Made by a program: the position numbers and the translations under genes. Below, piece after piece: positions 28,377-37,048 of a DNA stretch of 64,000 nucleotides. The stretch comes from Promethearchaeota archaeon (GTDB lineage: Archaea; Asgardarchaeota; Lokiarchaeia; Sigyniarchaeales; SOKP01): the NCBI GenBank assembly GCA_016839555.1, contig JAEOUA010000006.1, positions 539,912-603,911 of the forward strand. The letters are read 5' to 3'. A model generated the notes under the pieces. That model saw only the letters and a list, made by a program, of their open reading frames with translations, searched no databases and was not told the origin of the DNA. How positions within the stretch are numbered: the first letter of the stretch is position 1; every line of letters begins with the position of its first letter.

Positions 28377-28970
28377 TTAATCAAAAAATTCATTTAAACG
28401 ATCTTGATTAGAAAGCTCCTCTAACCAATCTATATTCCCAACCTTATACTTCTCAATAAAGCCATCTTTTTGAATCATATCTATTATTATTTCTGAAATC
28501 TGCCTTATAGTCTTATATGAAGTATCTATTTCATAGAGTGGACATTTAAGATTTTTTTGTAAGATATAATTTGTACTATTCCCCAGAATTTCTGCTTGCA
28601 TATTTTCCTTAATTTTTTTTTCATTATAATTCCTATTTTTTAATCTCTCTTTTAAAATATCTGGATGGCATCTTAGAATTATACTGAGAGTAATATATTT
28701 ATTTGGAACAACGTCAGCAAAATGACCTTCAATTATACAAAAATTAATGCCCTCATTCTTAGAATTTTTTATTAATTCTTTCAGAAATTTCTTTAATTTA
28801 ACAAAATCGGCCACATATGTTTCTCTTTCTTCATCATACTTTTGAACAAAATTTTTTGATATAACTAATGTGTTCAATGAAACTAATTTTGCATTTAAAT
28901 AATCTGATATTAATTTCGATATAGAAGTTTTTCCAGTTCCAGGTGTCCCAGTAATAATTATGATTCTCAT
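28377..28970 (-). CDS. Adenylate kinase 6 (Fap7/Hcr) family NMP kinase
   Basis: A 197-residue P-loop kinase of the AK6/Fap7 type, which phosphorylates nucleoside monophosphates and, in archaea and eukaryotes, assists small-subunit maturation. The Walker A loop GTPGTGKT is at residues 8-15. The short AK6-type sequence with the IEGHFADVVP segment and the Leu-Arg-Cys-His LID entry (ILRCHPDILKERL) support AK6 rather than a long adenylate kinase. It is the first gene of the tRNA-modification operon. Confidence 0.9.
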   Translation of the reverse strand: MRIIIITGTPGTGKTSISKLISDYLNAKLVSLNTLVISKNFVQKYDEERETYVADFVKLKKFLKELIKNSKNEGINFCIIEGHFADVVPNKYITLSIILRCHPDILKERLKNRNYNEKKIKENMQAEILGNSTNYILQKNLKCPLYEIDTSYKTIRQISEIIIDMIQKDGFIEKYKVGNIDWLEELSNQDRLNEFFD

Positions 28971-29223
28971 TTTAACACTTAATAATGAATATAATACAAA
29001 ATGATTAAAAATTTTTTAATAAAAATTAAAAAAAAAATAAGAAAAATTAATTAATTACTTTCTATGTATCGTAAACTAATAAAGTAAAGTTAGAATAAAT
29101 CAATTGTTTTCTATTTTTCTATAAAAAGCGAATTTAAGATATTAATTTACCGTTATGATAAAAAAAATTTTTTAAATATCTACAATTAAAATAAAATAAT
29201 AAGAAAATCAGAGAAAATTTTTT

Positions 29224-29297
<74 letters not shown>

Positions 29298-29436
29298 TTA
29301 TTTTTATTATATAAATTCATTTTTTTAGATTTTATAAACTTAATTAAAATCTTTGAAATTATAACAAATTCATTTATATGTAAAAAATTTTCAATTAAGA
29401 TTTTCCAATAAAACAAATTAAAGAATTTGAATTCAA

Positions 29437-29868
29437 ATGACAAATCCTTTGAATTTTTCGATAATCGGATTACAAGAGTTTAGTATATCTTTCGATAAAT
29501 ATTGCACGGATTGTCAAATCCAACAATACTGTGAATATGGGAGAAAAAAACCATTTACAATTGAAATTAATTGTAAGGATATAAATCAAGCGAAAGAAAA
29601 GATAAAGTACGATGAATTAAGAAGTTTACAAAAAACTGAAAATATCACGAACTCTTATGATGATTTACTTAAAAAAGTAAAGATAAATCTTCAAAGCATT
29701 TTCTCACAGATTTGGAAAAAAAAAATTAAAAATCAAAAAGAAGTAATTAGATGCTTAGACTCAAAAAAAGTTGATCCTATTTTAGTGACTCAACAAGGAC
29801 AAGATTGGTGGCAAGATTTTAACCAAACCATGAAACTTATAAATGAAGAGTGCGAAAAAATAATTTAA
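29437..29868 (+). CDS. Hypothetical protein with N-terminal cysteine cluster
   Basis: 143 residues, no family recognised. Three cysteines cluster at residues about 23-33 (C-x2-C then C six residues on) with another near 47, which could bind zinc or an iron-sulfur cluster. The rest is helical and charged, ending in a QDWWQDF segment. It starts 140 nt after tRNA-Ile and ends 8 nt before the convergent radical SAM gene. Confidence 0.6.
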   Translation: MTNPLNFSIIGLQEFSISFDKYCTDCQIQQYCEYGRKKPFTIEINCKDINQAKEKIKYDELRSLQKTENITNSYDDLLKKVKINLQSIFSQIWKKKIKNQKEVIRCLDSKKVDPILVTQQGQDWWQDFNQTMKLINEECEKII

Positions 29869-29876
29869 AGAGACCT

Positions 29877-31418
29877 TTATACTTCAATTTGATATTCATT
29901 TAAAAACTTTAAAAAATTATTTTGTTTTTCATCTAGATATTTATTATCTTGTTTAATTCTTAAAATTTTTTGAATAGAGTTAAATGATTGTTCCTTTACT
30001 TTAATTCTTGCAATATTTAAATCGTTAAATCTCTTATAATATTTGGTCCAAAGTGTAATACCTTCTCTTATAGATAAATCATTCGAGGGCCTTACACAAT
30101 ATTCACCATGTTTTTGAGCAAATAAATCTTGATAGACCCACCATTTCATAGAAATAGGATATGCTTTAGAGCCGTATTTCTCAGTAAAATATTTCATATT
30201 ATTAAATATAAATGTTCCTGGATAATTATGAAATCTTCGTATATTTAAAGCAATTTTATCAAAATCATTATTTAGGAATATTTTTTCTAAATCTTGAAAT
30301 AATTGAAATAATGATTCTCTCGTTTCACCAGGATGTAATAAGAGTAGATTGATTTGACAGAGATAATTTAATTTTTTATGTATGTCTAAAATTTTTATAA
30401 ATTTATCAATGAATTTCTCTGGATTATTGGTTTTATTCATAATTTTTAACATTTCATAATTTGTATGCTCTAAACCGTACCAATTGAAAAAATTTTTTTT
30501 TTGAAGTCTTTTTAATATATTTTCACTTAATATATCTAGTCTAGTTTCAACCCAAAATGAACAAGAATCTTGAGGGGTATATTGATTAAGGAAGGAATTT
30601 AACCATTTTTGACTAAATCCAAAGATGCTATCGACAAACCCATAATTTTTTATATTATGTTGCAAACCAAACTCCACCATATTTTCAACTTCTTTTGCTG
30701 CCCTTGATGGAGAATAAGATCTCCATTTTTTTATTTTATCAATTCCGTTTATTAATGTTTTTTCAATACAGAAATGACAATTAAAAGGGCATCCTCGTGA
30801 AAGATTAATGGCGAGTTCTGAAAAATCATCTAGATATTTTTTAACAGAGAGAGATGAAAAATCTAACTGGGGAAGACTATTTAAATCTTCAATAAAGCTT
30901 TTTTTTAATATTATTGGGGTATTATTTTTTTTAGGATTGTTAATAATAAGATTATATAGAGAGTATTCACCCTCTCCTTGAATTAAATAATCAATAGAAT
31001 GATTATTCTTGAAATCCTCTTTACAAGCTGAAATATGAGTACCTCCAACAACTATTGGACTGCTTTTATAAAATTTTTTGAAATATTTTGCTAAAATTTT
31101 AGTAGGCAGATACAAATGACTAAAAGAACATGAAATGCATATTAACGTAGATTCATCAATCTCAAAATCTAAAGTATCTATAAGATGATTCATTTGAGAA
31201 TAAAATCGCTTAATTTCTTCCCTGCTAAAATCATTTAATATAATTTTATTTTTCTTTTGTTCAATAGGTAAATATAAGATATCAAATTTTAAACTCCTTA
31301 ATTTTGATTTTAAAAAATTTTCCAAATAAAATGGCCAAGCGAGTAGAATAGTTGATAAATGCTTTTCTAACAATGAGAAAGGTTGTATGAATAAAACTTT
31401 TTTAATCATATTTCGCAA
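29877..31418 (-). CDS. B12-binding-type radical SAM protein
   Basis: 513 residues with a B12-binding-like N-terminal domain (about 1-165, including GGTHISA and QGEGE, characteristic of this superfamily) followed by a radical SAM barrel with the [4Fe-4S] motif Cys210-x3-Cys214-x2-Cys217 (SRGCPFNCHFC). The C-terminal 150 residues are the usual poorly conserved region. The B12 His of DxHxxG is not obvious, as in many members that do not bind cobalamin. Substrate unknown. Monocistronic. Confidence 0.85.
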   Translation of the reverse strand: MRNMIKKVLFIQPFSLLEKHLSTILLAWPFYLENFLKSKLRSLKFDILYLPIEQKKNKIILNDFSREEIKRFYSQMNHLIDTLDFEIDESTLICISCSFSHLYLPTKILAKYFKKFYKSSPIVVGGTHISACKEDFKNNHSIDYLIQGEGEYSLYNLIINNPKKNNTPIILKKSFIEDLNSLPQLDFSSLSVKKYLDDFSELAINLSRGCPFNCHFCIEKTLINGIDKIKKWRSYSPSRAAKEVENMVEFGLQHNIKNYGFVDSIFGFSQKWLNSFLNQYTPQDSCSFWVETRLDILSENILKRLQKKNFFNWYGLEHTNYEMLKIMNKTNNPEKFIDKFIKILDIHKKLNYLCQINLLLLHPGETRESLFQLFQDLEKIFLNNDFDKIALNIRRFHNYPGTFIFNNMKYFTEKYGSKAYPISMKWWVYQDLFAQKHGEYCVRPSNDLSIREGITLWTKYYKRFNDLNIARIKVKEQSFNSIQKILRIKQDNKYLDEKQNNFLKFLNEYQIEV

Positions 31419-31534
31419 TTGATTTCTAAAAAATATTATAAAAAGTAAACGAGAATTTTTTCTTTAAAAAATACGATTTTAAATATTTAAATTTAAAGTT
31501 ATAGAGAGAGATTAATAATAAAAATGGAGCAAAA

Positions 31535-32893
31535 ATGCTAAATAAAGACAAACTAATTAAAAATATAATCTCATACTTAAAATCAAAAGGAAAAATAAGA
31601 GCTGCGCTTCTTTCTAAATTAATTAAAGATTTTTGTTATAGAAAATCTGCTATTAATATTCAGAAATCTGAAAATGAGCTAATAGAAATACTTCTGAAAA
31701 TGTTGAGATATAGGATTATTGATATAATTATTCCTGAACTTTTTGATAAATTCTGGGAGAAAAAATCTATTAAAAATTTGAAATATTTTAAGGATGGAAT
31801 TTATTATTTGAGTGAATATAGAGGAATAAAAAAAGAGAATTTTCCTCAAATTAATAATGAATATTTTAACTCAAAAAAAATGAATTTTAATAACTTAGCA
31901 ATACTAAAAAATCAAATACTCCAATTAAAAAAACTAATAACAAAGAATCCAAATTTACATAAAAAAACAATTATATATTACCCAAAAAATAGTGATCCTT
32001 TAACTATATACGATAATAATTCTAAAATAAATTATAAATTGAATAATCTAGATTTTAAATTAAATAACTCTGATTTTAAAATACAAGAAAAATTAATTTA
32101 TCCCTTGAAAGAACAGAGATTTAATTTGAGTATAATGGGGAAATATAGAAATAGCTATATGTGTTTTTATATCCCTTTAATAGAATCGATTCAAAAAAGA
32201 ATAATGGATCTTCAAAATTTTCGAAATGTAAAAAATAAAAGTCTAATTGACTCATTTACTCAAAAATTTGCTTATTACTGTCAAATGTATGTAAACAGTG
32301 ATTGGGTAGATATATCTGAACCGAATTCATCAAGATGGGAATCCTTCTTTAGATATTTTAAAATTCCAATTAAGATATTATCTTTTAAATTCCAATTATT
32401 GAAATTTCATGGAGGAGTTTTTGAAGTTGGAGCAGAATTAAAATTAAGGTCCCTTTTTAAAAAAAAAAAGACCAATTGCATGGATGATATCAAAGCAACT
32501 GGATTAAAACTTCTAAAAAACTCTAACAAAAATATCGAAATTGGATTGGATATTGATTTTTTTTTACCTTGCCCTTCTATAGAATATTTCTATTTTATCA
32601 CAAAATATTTTTATTTTTATCATTTATTTCTTTTATTTCATTATACAGTTCCCTATATTAATGGAAAGAATAAATTTAGCATAAAAGAACAGAATTTATA
32701 TGAAATTTTTTTACCTGTTCTTAATGATTTATTTATTATGAATAAAAGAAAATTCAATGAAAAATTAATATTCAAATATTATACTTTCAATCCAAATGAA
32801 TTAGAATTAATCTATAACAAATTTTTATTAGAGAAAATAAAGTTTATAGAGAAAAAATTATATACTTATTTCATAATTCGTAGTTCTAGTTGA
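31535..32893 (+). CDS. Hypothetical protein
   Basis: 452 residues, no recognised family. The N-terminus (about 1-60) looks like a winged-helix fold. A middle section (about 125-200) is Asn/Lys-rich and low in complexity. The C-terminal two thirds contain aromatic-rich hydrophobic patches (FYFYHLFLLFHYTV near 360-373) that could be a membrane-associated helix. No catalytic motif seen. Divergent from the radical SAM gene and followed by the TFIIB gene with its own strong promoter. Confidence 0.6.
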   Translation: MLNKDKLIKNIISYLKSKGKIRAALLSKLIKDFCYRKSAINIQKSENELIEILLKMLRYRIIDIIIPELFDKFWEKKSIKNLKYFKDGIYYLSEYRGIKKENFPQINNEYFNSKKMNFNNLAILKNQILQLKKLITKNPNLHKKTIIYYPKNSDPLTIYDNNSKINYKLNNLDFKLNNSDFKIQEKLIYPLKEQRFNLSIMGKYRNSYMCFYIPLIESIQKRIMDLQNFRNVKNKSLIDSFTQKFAYYCQMYVNSDWVDISEPNSSRWESFFRYFKIPIKILSFKFQLLKFHGGVFEVGAELKLRSLFKKKKTNCMDDIKATGLKLLKNSNKNIEIGLDIDFFLPCPSIEYFYFITKYFYFYHLFLLFHYTVPYINGKNKFSIKEQNLYEIFLPVLNDLFIMNKRKFNEKLIFKYYTFNPNELELIYNKFLLEKIKFIEKKLYTYFIIRSSS

Positions 32894-32913
32894 TAATAAT
32901 TTTGAAAAAAACC

Positions 32914-32932
32914 GAAAGATTTAAATATATAA
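32914..32932 (+). promoter_or_regulatory. Strong BRE/TATA promoter of TFIIB gene
   Basis: CGAAAG followed by ATTTAAATATATA is a near-ideal archaeal BRE plus TATA box. With 25-nt spacing, transcription would begin near 32951, giving a leader of about 130 nt before the TTG start at 33081. That leader includes a GC-richer segment at about 32951-32985. Confidence 0.55.
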
Positions 32933-33080
32933 ATTACATATTATAAATTTGCATCGGGTAGTTTTTCATCAGTCACTGGGTAAATTATAAAATTTTTAAA
33001 TATTGGGTTAAAAATCATTTATTAAGGAGAACTTCTTGTCTTTCAATAGTATTTCTAATAAATTAAGAGGTTAATATAAT

Positions 33081-33974
33081 TTGAGAACAAAATTAGAAAT
33101 TAATATTAATTCAAGTTTATGTCCAGAATGTGGAGGAAAAATAATTCCAATTCAAGAAAAGGGTGAGAATGTATGTTCTCGCTGTGGATTGGTAATAAAT
33201 GAGAGAATATTAGATATTTCACATACTGGAAAAAGAGCTTTCACAAAACAGGAAAAAGAAAAAAGGGAGAGGACGGGATCTCCTATATCAATTCTTCTTC
33301 CTGATATGGGACTCAGCACAGTTATAGATAAATCAAATATTAAAAATCCTGATCTTAAGAGAGCTGCAAAATGGAATTCTAGAATGACTTGGGATAAAAG
33401 GAATATGTTAATTGCGACAACTGAATTAAAAAGGATCGCAAGTAACTTAAATTTGCCTTCCCATGTTAAAAAAGCAGCTATTAGATTATATATTGAAGCT
33501 TTTAAGAAAAAATTATTAAGAGGTCGATCAATTAATGGTATGGTTGCCGCATGCCTTTATTTTTCTTGTAGAAAAAGGAAAATTCCTCGAACTTTACAAG
33601 AAATTCTGGAAGAGACCTCAGTATCAGCAAAAAATGTAAGAAGATGTTATAGAACAATTATAAGAGAATTAAATTTAAAAGCCCCCTCTACAGATCCCAT
33701 ATCACTTGTTCCACGTTTTATAGCAGAATTAAGATTAGATGTAAATGCTGAGAAAAAAGCAATAAAAATTTTAAAAGCATATATATCCACCTATTCTATT
33801 AGTGGAAAAGATCCTAAAGGATTATGTGCAGGTGCTTTATATTTAGTATGCAAAATTCAAAATAGAAAAATTTCCCAAAAAGAAATTGCAAATTTAGTAG
33901 GAGTGACGGAGGTTACTTTAAGATCAAGATATAAAGATATTATTAAAAGATTAAATATAAAATTAAAAAAATAA
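33081..33974 (+). CDS. tfb: Transcription initiation factor IIB (TFB)
   Basis: 297-residue TFIIB that bridges TBP-bound promoter DNA and RNA polymerase. The N-terminal zinc ribbon has Cys14, Cys17, Cys32 and Cys35. The B-reader/linker region includes the RTGSPISILLPDMGLST motif. Two cyclin-like repeats follow (about 110-200 and 205-295), the first with the typical GRSINGMVAACLYFSCR helix. TTG start; no upstream ATG is in frame. Length and motifs are standard, so this is probably the general factor. A divergent second TFB lies at 57305-58327. Confidence 0.95.
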   Translation: MRTKLEININSSLCPECGGKIIPIQEKGENVCSRCGLVINERILDISHTGKRAFTKQEKEKRERTGSPISILLPDMGLSTVIDKSNIKNPDLKRAAKWNSRMTWDKRNMLIATTELKRIASNLNLPSHVKKAAIRLYIEAFKKKLLRGRSINGMVAACLYFSCRKRKIPRTLQEILEETSVSAKNVRRCYRTIIRELNLKAPSTDPISLVPRFIAELRLDVNAEKKAIKILKAYISTYSISGKDPKGLCAGALYLVCKIQNRKISQKEIANLVGVTEVTLRSRYKDIIKRLNIKLKK

Positions 33975-33982
33975 AATTCCTA

Positions 33983-34567
33983 TTATAAATTTTCTTTTTT
34001 CATCATAATTTTTAAAAAATCCGGAAGAGTTAAAAGATAACTTTGGGCGTTGGGTAGATGACTTTTAATTTTAATAAATAGGTCTGAATAATAATGGGCT
34101 CTTTCTTTTTGTTCTAACACGTCATTTCTGGTTTGTTCCCTTTTTTTTTCAATGGGAATTCCTTTCATGACTGCTCTAGCAGGAACAACAAAACCAGGAG
34201 GTACTTCACTTTTATTTAAAATTATCGCCCCTTCTCCCACAGATGTTTCCTCATATAAAATACTTCCTTCCATGATTTGAACATAATCTTCCAAAAAACT
34301 CCCTAAAATAGTCACACCCGTTTCAACTATACAATATCTCCCGATGTGAATTGAACTTTTAGCGAATCGAGTGTAAAAAACTACTCCATCAAATATCGTG
34401 GAATATTCACCAATATTAATTTGAGATTTATCTGCACGTATTATAGATCCAGGCCAAATTATAGCATTATCATTAACTTTTACATCTCCAATCAGCGTTG
34501 CTTGTGGTGAAACATAAGCATTTTCACTAATATCTGGCTTTTTACCTTCAAATTCAATTAGAGTCAT
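33983..34567 (-). CDS. Gamma-carbonic anhydrase-like hexapeptide-repeat protein
   Basis: A 194-residue left-handed beta-helix protein built from hexapeptide repeats (ISENAYVSPQATLIGDVKV onward), of the gamma-carbonic anhydrase/YrdA family. The family's usual three metal-binding histidines are not all evident: the region normally reading GH and H-x4-H has HIGRYC and GVTIL instead. It may therefore be a non-carbonic anhydrase member. It has a helical C-terminus. Probably cytoplasmic and trimeric. Confidence 0.8.
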   Translation of the reverse strand: MTLIEFEGKKPDISENAYVSPQATLIGDVKVNDNAIIWPGSIIRADKSQINIGEYSTIFDGVVFYTRFAKSSIHIGRYCIVETGVTILGSFLEDYVQIMEGSILYEETSVGEGAIILNKSEVPPGFVVPARAVMKGIPIEKKREQTRNDVLEQKERAHYYSDLFIKIKSHLPNAQSYLLTLPDFLKIMMKKENL

Positions 34568-34705
34568 TTTATTTTGTAATTATTTTTAATTTAAGATAAT
34601 TGAACGAATATTATTAACTCTTTTAAATTTAAGTTAATTTATATATTTTAATAAAAATTAGGAAGAAAACACACCATAATTAGCAAACAAAAATCTAATT
34701 ATATT

Positions 34706-35533
34706 TTAAATAATCTCTCTCTGATAATATTTAAACGGATTTTTAGATTCGTATATTATAAATTCATCAAAAGGAAATTCAAGGCTTAGATAATTATAAA
34801 GCTTTTTTAAGGTATAAAATTCTGCACCATAATGAGGTATATTTATTAAAGCCAATCCAAGATCACTTGCATATATAGCTTTCTCATAATTTATATATGA
34901 GGAAATATAACAATCGCAATTATATTTTAAAGCATTTTTTAGATAGATTATATTCTCTGAATCTCCTCCCACAATACAAATTTGTTTGATTTCTTTTTCT
35001 AAATTCCCAACATATTCAATAATTTCTAAATTAAAATTCATAATAATTCTTCTCAGAAGGTCTTTTAGATGAAATTGTTTTTTTTCTTCTTGATAATTTT
35101 TTGGACTACATATTCTTCCGATTGGAACATTAATCCCATTATTATTTTTTATTTCAAAAAGTTTTTCTGTTTTTAAATATAATATATCTGCTATTGTTTG
35201 TGAAATACCATTTTCAGCAGCTATAAAAGATGAATTTAAAATATAAATAGAGATGGGATATTTTGAAAGTAAATTTAACTGATTAATTAACTTTTTATCA
35301 AAATTAAAAGCTGGTTTCTTTAGTAATGGATGATGAGATATTATTAAATTAACTTTATTTTTTATAGCATGATATATAGCTTTTAGACTTGGATCTATGG
35401 TTATCATTATTTTTTTAATAAATTTTTCATCATATATATCCCCATATTGAATTCCATAAAATTCAGATGTTTTTTTAAATATTTTTGGCGCTATTTTGTT
35501 TTCTAAGATTTTTCTCAATTCTTTATATTGCAT
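34706..35533 (-). CDS. NIF3-like dinuclear metal centre protein
   Basis: About 275 residues of the NIF3/YqfO (DUF34) family, a ring-forming protein with a dinuclear metal site. The hallmark SHHPLLKKP motif supplies two His ligands; upstream lies a conserved IDPSLKAIYHAI segment. The start is placed at the internal ATG (35533), since the fourteen further codons up to 35575 encode an unlikely Phe/Cys-rich extension. The true cellular role of the family is not established. Upstream of the gamma-carbonic anhydrase-like gene on the same strand. Confidence 0.85.
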   Translation of the reverse strand: MQYKELRKILENKIAPKIFKKTSEFYGIQYGDIYDEKFIKKIMITIDPSLKAIYHAIKNKVNLIISHHPLLKKPAFNFDKKLINQLNLLSKYPISIYILNSSFIAAENGISQTIADILYLKTEKLFEIKNNNGINVPIGRICSPKNYQEEKKQFHLKDLLRRIIMNFNLEIIEYVGNLEKEIKQICIVGGDSENIIYLKNALKYNCDCYISSYINYEKAIYASDLGLALINIPHYGAEFYTLKKLYNYLSLEFPFDEFIIYESKNPFKYYQREII

Positions 35534-35673
35534 AAAAACACCTATTTTGCAATTGAATAAAAAAAATTCATTCAAATATTAAAAAATGATCTCTCTTCTA
35601 ATTTTTTTAAAATTTAATGATTGAAAAGATGTGTGTAGTTTAAAAAGATATTAATTAAAATATAATAGAAAAA

Positions 35674-35883
35674 ATGAATATTAAAAAAATCTATAAAATA
35701 ATAATTAAGAAGATAAAAAGCTTTTTCATAGATGAAAATGGAGGAAGTTTTGTCGAATATGCGCTATTACTTGGATTTGGTTTATTTATATTCTTTATAA
35801 TTTTTTCCATAATATCAAACATCTTGAATTGGACAATAGGGTTATCTCAAGATTTTTTTAATCTTTTTACATTACAAGGATAA
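35674..35883 (+). CDS. Flp/class III signal-peptide pilin-like protein
   Basis: A 69-residue protein with a basic leader of 22-23 residues ending in Gly-Gly, then SFVEY and a 22-residue hydrophobic helix (about 30-52). Cleavage between Gly23 and Gly24 by a prepilin peptidase would place Glu at +5 and Tyr at +6, exactly as in Flp pilins and archaeal class III signal peptides. It would be the fibre subunit of a type IV/Tad-like pilus. A24 prepilin peptidase, secretion ATPase and FlaJ/TadC-like genes lie 11-17 kb away at 46.3-53.0 kb. Confidence 0.72.
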   Translation: MNIKKIYKIIIKKIKSFFIDENGGSFVEYALLLGFGLFIFFIIFSIISNILNWTIGLSQDFFNLFTLQG

Positions 35884-35893
35884 CATATTTTTC

Positions 35894-36256
35894 TTAAATT
35901 ATTTTTACTTTATCATAATCTAATTCAAGATTAAATTTATCTCTCCATTCTCTAAGCATTTCAAAAAAGTATTCTTTATTTATTTTTAAATATTCCAAAA
36001 AATCATTTAATTGAATAGATTTAGCTCCTTTAAATAAATCTACAATTTTTTTTTCAATAAGAATATTATCTGGTTTAATTTTCTTTCTTGATCTTAATTC
36101 TCTTAATAAAGCAAAATTATTACTGTTATTGAAAAAATGATGAACTATATTTGTTATTACGGCAGCTTGAGTTCTTCCAAAAACACCTACCAATTCATTT
36201 ATCATATCCATGTAAATTTTGCTTAAAGTAACAGTCGTTCTTTCTGTATCTGTCAT
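35894..36256 (-). CDS. Putative ribbon-helix-helix DNA-binding protein
   Basis: 120 residues. The N-terminal about 45 residues (an RTTVTLSKIYMDMINEL strand-helix, then GRTQAAVITNIVHHFF) look like a CopG/Arc-type ribbon-helix-helix. The C-terminal 70 residues form a separate helical domain. Likely a transcriptional regulator; convergent with the pilin gene (10 nt apart) and divergent from a winged-helix gene. Confidence 0.6.
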   Translation of the reverse strand: MTDTERTTVTLSKIYMDMINELVGVFGRTQAAVITNIVHHFFNNSNNFALLRELRSRKKIKPDNILIEKKIVDLFKGAKSIQLNDFLEYLKINKEYFFEMLREWRDKFNLELDYDKVKII

Positions 36257-36462
36257 ATAAAATTATAACAAAATTTCAACTAATTTTTCTAAATAAAATT
36301 ATATTTTTATGCTTATTTATGTATTATTATCATAAATTAACATCATTTAAATATAAATATGTTTTATTATTAATTAAAGAATTAAAAAAAAGATTCAAAA
36401 ATTAAAATGTCGAATAAATGTCGAATAATTTTTGGATTGGAATATTAAGTGGAGGATAAATT

Positions 36463-36717
36463 ATGGCAAATAAAGCATTTTCTGGGAATTTTTTGGATCA
36501 AAATGAAATTATATCCCCTTTACAATATAACTTGATTAAGACACTTAAAAATAATGGACCATTAACCAGAAGAGAACTTGTTAATAAATTGAATACACCA
36601 AGAACTACTATTTACGATAATTTAGTAAAATTACTAAAAGAAAATGTAATCAAAAAATTTTCCAGGAATAATGGTAAAAGAGGAAGACCCAAGATATACT
36701 GGGAAATTAATAAATAA
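36463..36717 (+). CDS. Winged helix-turn-helix transcriptional regulator
   Basis: An 84-residue single wHTH domain: helix-turn-helix GPLTRRELVNKLNTPRTTIYDNLVKL and a wing RNNGKRGRPKIYW with the RGRPK signature seen in many archaeal regulators. A Shine-Dalgarno GGAGG lies 7 nt before the ATG. Together with the divergent RHH protein it forms a small regulatory pair next to the pilin gene and a candidate replication-origin region. Confidence 0.82.
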   Translation: MANKAFSGNFLDQNEIISPLQYNLIKTLKNNGPLTRRELVNKLNTPRTTIYDNLVKLLKENVIKKFSRNNGKRGRPKIYWEINK

Positions 36718-37048
36718 TTCATCTTTTTTTTATTTTTTAATAAATTATTATTAAAATCAGATATATATAGTTATATTTCCACTGGAAAATATTTAAAAAT
36801 TGATCAAAATAAATATAAATAATATAATATAAAAATGGATCTCAAGTAAAATAATCTTAACTTATTATAAAATTATCTATTAACTATTTATTAATATCTA
36901 TCTCTATTTCATTTTTAATACTACTTATGGAGTGGAAATTTAACTCTCTAAAAATAGAAAACATGAATTATAATACCTAATTCATAATTAATCTAAATTT
37001 CATTATACAAAATCAGAAAAATACCTATTTATTTTCAATTTAATCTAC
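36718..37048. other. 331-nt AT-rich intergenic region with origin-recognition-box-like elements
   Basis: This gap has no coding capacity. It contains a 13-bp hyphenated palindrome TTTCCACTGGAAA at 36776-36788, whose reverse complement carries the archaeal ORB core TTCCAGTGGAAA. A partial copy AGTGGAAA lies at 36931-36938. Between them are about 140 nt of almost pure A/T. This resembles an archaeal origin layout, but Orc1/Cdc6 is 17 kb away and base composition alone makes A/T runs common. Confidence 0.35.

Noticed and set aside
32951..32985. C/D-box-like sequence on the minus strand (CTGATGA)
   Set aside because: No D box at a suitable distance and no terminal stem, so a C/D guide RNA is not supported.
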